From NCBI GenBank assembly GCA_018660465.1, contig JABJKH010000008.1:1-64000 (forward strand): DNA of 64,000 nucleotides, given 5' to 3'. The position numbers and the translations under genes are program-made. Numbering within the stretch: position 1 is the stretch's first letter; each line of letters opens with the position of its first letter. The DNA comes from Rhodospirillaceae bacterium (lineage in GTDB: Bacteria > Pseudomonadota > Alphaproteobacteria > Rhodospirillales > JABJKH01). The notes below the pieces were generated by a model, which worked only from the letters and a program-made list of their open reading frames with translations, ran no database searches and was not told where the DNA came from. Below, piece after piece: positions 57,561 through 64,000 of the stretch.

Positions 57561-58427
57561 TTACCCCCGCATCAACTTCCCAACAAACGGCGGCAGCTCA
57601 AACGCCGCCTTATGTACCTCTGGGGAATAGTAGTCAGAAGAGAACCCAGCCACCTCAACCCGAGCCTGCAAATCCTGAACTAATACCTCTTGCAAATTAG
57701 CGTCGTCCGTCGCCCATCCTAATACCATGAAGCCGCCGACATAACTCGGCACGACCGTGAGATAAAACGACACATCCGCGAACAGGGGCGTTAATCGCTG
57801 GTACGTCGTCGTCACCTCATCAGGTTGGAAAAACGGCACACCGTTCTGAGTCACCAAAATCCCACCCGGCGCAAGACAGCGTTTACAATCCGCATAAAAT
57901 GCCTCGGTGAAGAGAACTTCGCCAGGACCTATCGGATCGGTTGAATCGACAAGGATCACATCGAAGGATTGTGCAGGGCTCTCGGCCATGTACGTCACTC
58001 CGTCGGCAATCACCACGTCAGTCCGCGCATCATCAAACGCGCCTGCGCTCAACATCGGCATGTGTTCAAGGCAGGCATCGATCACGCTGCGATCTAACTC
58101 CACAAGGGTCACAGATTTAACTCCCTTATGATGCAATACCTCCCGCAACACCCCACCGTCACCGCCGCCAACAATCAAAACACGACTGGCACTTCCATGC
58201 GCAAACAGCGGCACATGAGCCAGCATCTCATGATAGCAGGCCTCATCCTTCTCGGTCGTCTGAATAACCCCATCAAGCGCCAAAACCCGCCCAAACCGAG
58301 GATTATCAAAAATAACCAAATCTTGAAACTCAGACCGGTCTCGATGAACAACCCGGCTCATTTCAAAGCGCTGAGCATAACCATGGTTCAGCCGACTCAG
58401 ATGCAAATCCTCATCAAACCAGTCCAT
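57561..58427 (-). CDS. speE: Spermidine synthase
   Basis: 288 aa from ATG 58427 (MDWFDEDLHLSRLNHGYAQRFEMS), with GGAGG about 10 bases upstream; ten further codons upstream are unsupported. The aminopropyltransferase motifs are complete: LALDGVIQTTEKDEACYHEMLAHVPLFAHG, the S-adenosyl ring motif VGGGDGGVLREVLHH, and the acidic VILVDSTDPIGPGEVLF. Transfers an aminopropyl group from decarboxylated SAM to putrescine. Works with SpeD encoded 1.2 kb away. Confidence 0.95.
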   Translation of the reverse strand: MDWFDEDLHLSRLNHGYAQRFEMSRVVHRDRSEFQDLVIFDNPRFGRVLALDGVIQTTEKDEACYHEMLAHVPLFAHGSASRVLIVGGGDGGVLREVLHHKGVKSVTLVELDRSVIDACLEHMPMLSAGAFDDARTDVVIADGVTYMAESPAQSFDVILVDSTDPIGPGEVLFTEAFYADCKRCLAPGGILVTQNGVPFFQPDEVTTTYQRLTPLFADVSFYLTVVPSYVGGFMVLGWATDDANLQEVLVQDLQARVEVAGFSSDYYSPEVHKAAFELPPFVGKLMRG

Positions 58428-58709
58428 TAGGGGGATACCTCCAACATGTGGGCACAATATGTTAGAGCTTTCTGATTGGCAAAAGAATAGGGGGGAGAGC
58501 CCATTCTCTAGAGGGTATTTCTTGCCTTCTCCTTGCTAAAGCGATGCGAAGGATTTGTTAAACTCCCAAGTGCAAAAGGCAAGACTTGACCCCGCACTTA
58601 CGATTAGAGAACCTGATCCCGTGCTATTTTTGTAAAATAACAAACGCGTGCCGACCCCGGAGAGAACTTTGGATCCGGCGATATTTTTAGATGGCTTAGG
58701 AGAATTGAC

Positions 58710-59219
58710 ATGAAGGATGCGAATAGAGACCTTAGCCCCTTATATTTCTGGAAATTGAATGGAGGTGCCAAGAGACGTTCCCACCTGTTCAACACAGCTT
58801 TCAAATATGCGCTTTTTGGCTTATTTGCGTTTGTTATCGCCTCCCCTCTGTTTCCAGTTCCGAGCCGGAGTGAGGAAATTAAAGTCAAGGTTACGGATTT
58901 GACTCGAGAAGATTTCCGCGTTCGCCTGTTCCTCTATGAAAGAGTAATAGGGCGGTCTATTTGGACGGTTTCTCTCCAATGGTCACCGCGAGTGGCAACC
59001 ATATGGAACGAACTGACCGATCTCTATATTTCTCATACTGGAGAAAGTTACAAAAGATCGAGCTATATGACTGATGCTGTACAAGTCGAAGGTGACGATG
59101 TCTGGTCATCAAATGAATTTTATCTGAAGTTCAAGACCTGGAGCGGAAAGGAAATCGGACCTTTTAAATATAATTTGGATTATCGGAAATTCGCTCAAGA
59201 ATATAAACTGAAATATTAA
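58710..59219 (+). CDS. Unrecognised exported protein
   Basis: 169 aa, ATG with GGAG 7 bases upstream. The N-terminus has a hydrophobic segment (residues ~33-48, LFGLFAFVIASPLFPVPS) that could be a late signal anchor. The mature part is beta-rich with several Tyr/Trp (LFLYERVIGRSIWTVSLQW, SSNEFYLKFKTWSGKEIGPFKYNLDYRKF). No family recognised. Placed between speE and speD, both on the opposite strand, so not co-transcribed. Confidence 0.62.
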   Translation: MKDANRDLSPLYFWKLNGGAKRRSHLFNTAFKYALFGLFAFVIASPLFPVPSRSEEIKVKVTDLTREDFRVRLFLYERVIGRSIWTVSLQWSPRVATIWNELTDLYISHTGESYKRSSYMTDAVQVEGDDVWSSNEFYLKFKTWSGKEIGPFKYNLDYRKFAQEYKLKY

Positions 59220-59283
59220 ATGACAATTTTGATTCCTTAGTCCCAATAAAATTTGGGTTGCAGGTATATCTCATCTACCCGAT

Positions 59284-59357
59284 CAGGCTTCGAGTCGCGC
59301 TGCCTCAAGATGAAGAGGGCGGGTGAAGTTGCTTCATAATACTGAAGCTTCAACTCC
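59284..59357. repeat. Degenerate palindromic repeat, copy C, with adjoining hairpin
   Basis: GGCTTCGAGTCGCGCTGCCTCAAGATGAAGAGG at 59286-59318 resembles the left arm of copy B with several changes. It is followed by GTTGCTTCA...TGAAGCTTCAAC (about 59331-59354), a hairpin. It looks like a decayed copy behind speD. Confidence 0.45.
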
Positions 59358-59359
59358 CC

Positions 59360-59779
59360 CTACCTCACCCCTCTCTTCTGCTCCGACACATTCAGTTTAT
59401 CAGGAGAAAAAAAATCGCGGATTTTGGGGATGGAATTGTAGGGATCACACGCGCCGCACATGAAGATGTCGATGGCGGCGAAATTTCGTTCTGGCCAGGT
59501 GTGGATGCTGATGTGGGATTCTGCGAGCACGACGACGCCGGAGACGCCGCCGCCGCTTTCGAAGCGGTGGATGTGGGCATGCAGTACTGTTGCGCCTGCT
59601 GCTTCTGCCGCAGCAGAGAGGACTTGTTCGATCTGATCCGGGTCCTCAAGGTTGTTGGCACCCCATAGGTCGAGCAACAGGTGAGAGCCTGCAAAGGTCA
59701 GGCCGTCTTGCTCAACGAAATAGTCATCGCTTACTATTCTTGCTGTATTTTGGGGCAATTGGGTATTGATCCGGGCCAT
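59360..59779 (-). CDS. speD: S-adenosylmethionine decarboxylase proenzyme
   Basis: 139 aa from ATG 59779 (MARINTQLPQ); a GTG three codons earlier is the alternative. The self-processing site ESHISIHTWPE is complete: cleavage before its Ser creates the pyruvoyl group. Short, prokaryotic class 1B-like length. It makes the aminopropyl donor used by SpeE. AGGAG lies upstream. Confidence 0.94.
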   Translation of the reverse strand: MARINTQLPQNTARIVSDDYFVEQDGLTFAGSHLLLDLWGANNLEDPDQIEQVLSAAAEAAGATVLHAHIHRFESGGGVSGVVVLAESHISIHTWPERNFAAIDIFMCGACDPYNSIPKIRDFFSPDKLNVSEQKRGVR

Positions 59780-59858
59780 CTGCCACACACTCCTAAATCA
59801 GGATACGAGATTTAGGGGATATAGGCGGGGGGTGGCAAGCGAATTGGCGACTTTGGGA

Positions 59859-62800
59859 CTAATTAATTCCGCTTAGATTGCCCTGCTTCAAACGTTCTTT
59901 ATAGGCTGCCATGAAGGTGGTGAATTTTTCCGCGTCCTTCACCTTTCCAGCGATGGTCCGATAGTCGATCAAGGCGCCTGTTTGCGGAGTAGCAATCAGG
60001 CGGAAGGCATCGCCGTAGGACGTCACATTCATCGCCGGACCAAAATCACGACGGATGCGGCTGGTGGCGCGCTCATTGCCGCTTAGGGTCATCGAAATTG
60101 CCAGATTCAAAACATAGCGCCCCTGTTCGTCAGTCAGTGGTTCATCTGGCTTGGCCTTAAGCTGGCGCAACAATCGGCGCAGGACCTGCGATGCGTTGGC
60201 CCAGTCTTTCCCAGTCCAAAAAATTTCGATGCGGAGTAAATTGGCGTTGATGCTTTTGTCTTTTTTCAGCAGTTGCAAGGCCGCCGTATCAAGCTTCATC
60301 CCCATCAGCGCCCGCGCCCGAAGGTGGCGGCGTTCTTCGGCTAATTCTTTTGATATATTTGGCTCATCGGTTGAAGACAGCACATTTCGGGCCTTGGCAT
60401 ATCGCCGGTCCATCAAATTAATAACGGAAAGTCGAGCGCCGACACGCGCCTTCTCCTCGCCTTTAAGCCGGAATTTGATCTGGTCTTCTAGTAGTTTTGC
60501 CCCTTCCGGTAATAGATCCACATTAACCATGCGGTCCGCCAACTTGCGGATCATTTCATCGCCTTGAGCACCGACGGGTGTCAGTTCCTTAAACTCGTCG
60601 AACAGCGCAATTGCAGTGACCGGCGGCAGAGAGTCGGCGGCACTGTTTAAATATAATTCGGCGAAAGCATCGGTCATTTCCTGGGTGACTTCCTTGGCTT
60701 TATTGATTTCCCGGAAATGAGTCGCTGCTTGCTTCAGCGTCCGCAACCCGTTTCGGAAATTGCCGTCTTCCATATAAAGCCGTCCCAACCGGCGCAGCAG
60801 GTTGAATTCGAATTCATCCCCCCGCCAGGCAAAGCGGAGCTTTTCCAATTCATCGATGGTTTCACCGCGGGAAATATTCTTAAGCTTCAGCAATAGTTCG
60901 GCGCGTGCAACAGCAGCACGGGCACGGGTCGGCCGATGCGGGCCTTTCATCGCGGTTTCCCATTCAGCCACTGCGTTTTCAAAATCCCCGGACAATTCCA
61001 TGAACCGGCCCTTGGTAAAACTGAGTTGCCCCTTGATGCCGGGCTTGAGATTTTCCTCGGCTTCGACAACGTCCATAAACCGCTTGGAAATACGAATATC
61101 GCCGACATCGATCGCAGCTTCGGCAATGAGAAGACTCAGGGGGTACTTTAATTCTACTGGGTAGGGCCGGGTAATTCCCGCTAATCGACGCAGGTTAAGC
61201 GATGCCTGTTTTCTATCCCCCATCGTTCCGCTAACCGCTGAGCGCCAGAACTTTCCTTCGTCATATTCATCAATACTTTTGTGATTCACATCGGCCTGCG
61301 CTTCAGTAAATCGACCCAGCATATAATTCCCAATTCCGCGCATCAGCATGAATTCTGGGTCTTTCGTTGCTGCAGGTCTGTCTTTCTCGATCACTCGCAT
61401 CATGCCAATGACTTCGGCTCCGAACCCATTGGCCATATAGAAACGCGCCAAATCCAACCGAGCGTCTTCCTTCTTAAGACCTTTCTTGCGCGTGATCGTG
61501 TATTGCAGTTTTCGTCTGTCTCGGGTGAAAGATTTAACCTTCACGTTCCGCCATTTCTTAAAATCCAACAATCGCGTCAAAGATCGAAGACCACCACTTT
61601 TAGAGCCCGCTGCAGCGGCTTTGGAAACTTTAGAAATGAGCAGTTTTCCGGGGCTGCTGATTTCTACCCCTTGGCGGAGCGAACGAACCCGAATGTTGTC
61701 TGCCCAAGGCCGCACGACCACCCCTTGGCTGGACGGAAGCAGTTGAAGCTGCGGATACATATATCGTTTAACCACGCCGTTCCCCAAAGGTACGACAGGC
61801 ACCACAACCAGGCTGTCACCGACCTCTGGGTCCGTAACGACAACTGGGTCGCCTGGTTCTTGAACAGGCATAAAAATGCGGGCGCCGATGGGGGAGTTTG
61901 GCTGAGCCTTTGCATCGATGGCTTTGTTAACTTGCAGGCTTTGCTTCTTGAAATCAAAAATCCAAGCAAACCCATCGCGTTTGAGGGTCGGATTTATGCC
62001 TGAAACTGCGACCAAGCGCAGAACGGTTCCGTTTTGTGACGGGATAAGGTCGATGCTGCGGATTGCATTACCCCCTGCGGCGCGGAGGGCATCTAAATTT
62101 AATCCCTGGGCCTTGCGGTCAAATACGATCCAAAGCGCCCCTGCCCGCGGGAACACAGCCGCCGCAACTGGCTCTTCCCAATCCACTCGAAGCGATACGG
62201 TACCGGCGGCAAGTTTCATTTGCTCGGCTGGGGTGAGGGCCTTTGGCGGGTTCTTTTTAGCCGTTGTTGAACTTGCTGGTTTGGCGGGAGTAGGTGCCGG
62301 CGGCGGTGCCGTTTTTCCACGTTTTCCGCCTTCGGTAATTTTAATACCTTTACCGGGCGTCAAGGCCATGGGCTTCCCAGGTTTGGGTGGACCTGATTTT
62401 TTGGTCGCTGCTTTTGCAGGCGGCTGCTTCGGTGCATTTTTTGGTGCCGCTGCAAGCTGAGCTGGTTTCTTTGTTATTTTTTTCTTTGGTTTCGTCACCG
62501 GTTTAGCGGCTGGCTTTGCGGTAGGCTTCTTAGCAGGTAAAGCCTTCGCCGTTTTGACGGGCGATTTAGAATCAGCCGTCCGGGTCCCTGGTGCCATCAC
62601 ATCGACGACCACCTTAGACCCGGCTAGAAAATGGCGAACCTTTGATGTTTCGGGGACTTTTAAGGTGACGACGGGGCCCTTATTTCCAGCACCAGTGCGG
62701 ATGCTTTTTACAAACTTCGGTGGCCGACGACCAACCGATCCCAAATTAATTTGGGCCGGGCTTTGGAACGCTATGGTTGCTGTATCGCCACTTTGCGTGA

Positions 62801-63428
62801 ACGTATATTTCACCTTGCGCGGCCAATCGAAAACCACACGGCTATATTTGGCATGCTGACCCTTGCGGACCTTAATCGACAAACCACCCGACGAAGACGG
62901 GGATACTGAAGGTGGCGCAGACGAGGTCGCGGAGGCGCTTTTCTTAGCCTTTTTGGGTGTCGGTTGTGGCTTTGCAGCCTCGGTTGCTTTTGGCGCTTCG
63001 TCAATTAGGTCGACAACTACAGCTGTGCCAGAATCAAAACTACGCAAGCCAAACTTTCTCGTGAGCGCAAAAGTGACCGTGCGCTCGTCCGGTCCCGGCT
63101 GAACACCGCCGATGTATTTTTTTAGTGCACCGATGGCCCTGCTGTAATTGGCAACAATTGGGCGGCCAAATTGAATGACCAGGCGATTGCCGGAAATTCT
63201 TGCCGAATATTGTACGGGCGCGGGCCAATTAAAGACCAATCGCCCATAACCTTGATGGGGTGCAGACTTAACCGGCACTTGGTCGGCGTGAACGCCCGCA
63301 CCGGCCGACAGCAAAACTATCGCTGTCAGCGCAATCCCCAGAACCCGACGGGCCAGAATCCGATAGGTCAGAACCCGATAGGCCGGAACCTGATAGGTCA
63401 GAACCTGATGAAAATACCTATTCTTCAT
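59859..63428 (-). CDS. Large exported AMIN-like/TPR protein
   Basis: 1189 aa. Signal peptide starts from ATG 63428 with GGAGG close by; its n-region is a pentapeptide repeat (V-L-T-Y-R type, five copies) before the hydrophobic core. Three AMIN-like beta domains (~57-140, ~188-285 and ~405-490) share FDWPRKVKYTF-type strands; a Lys/Pro/Ala-rich linker lies at ~290-400. From about 640 the sequence is helical TPR-like (ARFYMANGFGAEVIGMMRVI..., ALMGMKLDTAALQLLKKD). Overlaps the OmpA/MotB-like stop by 11 bp. Similar proteins sit beside motB-like genes in related species; exact role unknown. Confidence 0.8.
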   Translation of the reverse strand: MKNRYFHQVLTYQVPAYRVLTYRILARRVLGIALTAIVLLSAGAGVHADQVPVKSAPHQGYGRLVFNWPAPVQYSARISGNRLVIQFGRPIVANYSRAIGALKKYIGGVQPGPDERTVTFALTRKFGLRSFDSGTAVVVDLIDEAPKATEAAKPQPTPKKAKKSASATSSAPPSVSPSSSGGLSIKVRKGQHAKYSRVVFDWPRKVKYTFTQSGDTATIAFQSPAQINLGSVGRRPPKFVKSIRTGAGNKGPVVTLKVPETSKVRHFLAGSKVVVDVMAPGTRTADSKSPVKTAKALPAKKPTAKPAAKPVTKPKKKITKKPAQLAAAPKNAPKQPPAKAATKKSGPPKPGKPMALTPGKGIKITEGGKRGKTAPPPAPTPAKPASSTTAKKNPPKALTPAEQMKLAAGTVSLRVDWEEPVAAAVFPRAGALWIVFDRKAQGLNLDALRAAGGNAIRSIDLIPSQNGTVLRLVAVSGINPTLKRDGFAWIFDFKKQSLQVNKAIDAKAQPNSPIGARIFMPVQEPGDPVVVTDPEVGDSLVVVPVVPLGNGVVKRYMYPQLQLLPSSQGVVVRPWADNIRVRSLRQGVEISSPGKLLISKVSKAAAAGSKSGGLRSLTRLLDFKKWRNVKVKSFTRDRRKLQYTITRKKGLKKEDARLDLARFYMANGFGAEVIGMMRVIEKDRPAATKDPEFMLMRGIGNYMLGRFTEAQADVNHKSIDEYDEGKFWRSAVSGTMGDRKQASLNLRRLAGITRPYPVELKYPLSLLIAEAAIDVGDIRISKRFMDVVEAEENLKPGIKGQLSFTKGRFMELSGDFENAVAEWETAMKGPHRPTRARAAVARAELLLKLKNISRGETIDELEKLRFAWRGDEFEFNLLRRLGRLYMEDGNFRNGLRTLKQAATHFREINKAKEVTQEMTDAFAELYLNSAADSLPPVTAIALFDEFKELTPVGAQGDEMIRKLADRMVNVDLLPEGAKLLEDQIKFRLKGEEKARVGARLSVINLMDRRYAKARNVLSSTDEPNISKELAEERRHLRARALMGMKLDTAALQLLKKDKSINANLLRIEIFWTGKDWANASQVLRRLLRQLKAKPDEPLTDEQGRYVLNLAISMTLSGNERATSRIRRDFGPAMNVTSYGDAFRLIATPQTGALIDYRTIAGKVKDAEKFTTFMAAYKERLKQGNLSGIN
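63336..63410. repeat. 15-bp tandem repeat within the signal-peptide coding region
   Basis: Five consecutive 15-bp units of the type GGYCRGAAYCYGATA fill 63336-63410. On the minus strand they code in frame for H/Y/R-Q/R-V/I-L/P-T/A/G repeats. The unit length of five codons keeps the frame at any copy number. Confidence 0.75.
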
Positions 63429-64000
63429 CTGTCCTCCCTATTGTCGGCATGACGACAATATCCACCCGACGCCCCAAGGCGCGTCTTTCCTGATCAGGTA
63501 AATCCGGCAAGTAGCTAAATCGCCCATCCGCATAGCCGAAGGCGCTCAAATTTTCGGTGTAGCCCGATTGACGGAGCGTATTTGCCACCGACACCGCACG
63601 CGCCAGTGACAGCTCCCATTTAGAGGCATAGGTACCGCCTGTAACCTTCCCCGGTTCGGAATGCCCATTGACGATAACTTTATTGCCGATGTGGCGAAGT
63701 GCGCCGCCTAAATTAGAGATCGCCTGCTTGGCACTTTCGGTCAAATTTGCCAGACCGCCAGAAAATAACAAGTCACCAGGAATGGAAATGATCATCCGGT
63801 CTTCAAGTCGGATCAACTGCGCTTGTGCAAGGAATGCATCTTTACTGACCGCTTCCGTCAAAACCGATGTTAGGTAATCGAGATTGATCGCCTGTTTGCG
63901 AAAAATTCCAGAGATATTGAATTGCGCCGTGGCTTTGGCTTCCGTCTGAGTACTGTTTGGTCGCAGGCTCTGTGAGAGGGCGTCGGTAATCGATTTCCAT
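63418..64000 (-). CDS. OmpA/MotB-family peptidoglycan-binding protein (partial)
   Basis: The 5' end lies beyond the right edge; the frame is open from 64000 to the stop at 63418 (about 193 codons visible). The visible part begins WKSITDALSQSLRPNSTQTEAKATAQF and contains the OmpA-like domain with VIVNGHSEPG, SLARAVSVANTLRQSGY and RRVDIVVMP. These features fit MotB-type or Pal-type proteins that hold peptidoglycan. Without the N-terminus a MotB membrane helix cannot be confirmed. Overlaps the start of the large AMIN-like/TPR gene. Confidence 0.82.
   Translation of the reverse strand, partial: WKSITDALSQSLRPNSTQTEAKATAQFNISGIFRKQAINLDYLTSVLTEAVSKDAFLAQAQLIRLEDRMIISIPGDLLFSGGLANLTESAKQAISNLGGALRHIGNKVIVNGHSEPGKVTGGTYASKWELSLARAVSVANTLRQSGYTENLSAFGYADGRFSYLPDLPDQERRALGRRVDIVVMPTIGRTDEE

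Noticed and set aside
58604-58888. 94-codon open frame on the minus strand
   Set aside because: Antisense to the start of the exported protein at 58710, which has a good ribosome binding site; no recognisable domains.

Overview
The window looks like a chromosomal stretch of a motile, nitrate-respiring alphaproteobacterium, most likely in or near the Rhodospirillales. Reasons: CckA encoded directly behind flhB-fliR-fliQ-fliE-flgC-flgB; recA directly upstream of alaS with candidate GTTC-N7-GTTC-type SOS boxes; a split proton-pumping transhydrogenase (pntAA/pntAB); a napFDAGHBC operon; and a fused indolepyruvate ferredoxin oxidoreductase. GC content is moderate (about 50-55% by eye, not computed). 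I see no tRNA, rRNA, CRISPR array, phage or complete insertion sequence.

Layout. 1-6 kb (minus strand): pntAB (cut by the window edge), pntAA, a cyclic-nucleotide-binding protein, an ABC1/UbiB-type kinase and oligoendopeptidase F. A 279-bp MITE-like element sits exactly between the last two. 6-9 kb: an acyl-CoA synthetase and a DMT-family exporter with an apparent ATT start. 8.7-14.6 kb: the periplasmic nitrate reductase operon behind a perfect FNR-type box. 14.6-31 kb: mostly housekeeping and transport genes (nucleotide-sugar epimerase, indolepyruvate oxidoreductase, AEC and TauE transporters, glycerate kinase, meaB, cheZ, a secreted cyclophilin, PhoD-type phosphatase, a MoxR/VWA pair, an MFS transporter) plus two unrecognised proteins. 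31-37 kb: alaS, recA and two small lipoproteins. 37-39 kb: a sulfatase. 39-52 kb: flagellar and signalling genes. flgB-flgC-fliE-fliQ-fliR-flhB-cckA run on the minus strand and flhX-unknown-fliO-fliP on the plus strand; a secreted metallo-beta-lactamase-fold protein, a hybrid histidine kinase and an isocitrate-lyase-family enzyme lie between them.

52-57.5 kb is the most unusual part. A secreted von Willebrand A protein with tandem C-terminal repeats, a solute-binding-like protein, a small protein and a secreted caspase-like protease lie together. The caspase has a C-terminal half that reads as an MlaC/Ttg2D phospholipid-binding domain. The VWA protein and the caspase share the same short W-Q-S-I module. 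I infer a linked envelope system and know of no described counterpart.

57.5-64 kb: speE and speD (spermidine synthesis) around an unknown exported protein, then a very large AMIN-like/TPR protein that overlaps the end of an OmpA/MotB-type protein truncated by the window edge. Degenerate palindromic repeats of a 'CCTTCGAGAC...CCTCAGGATGAGG' type occur three times between 55.2 and 59.4 kb.
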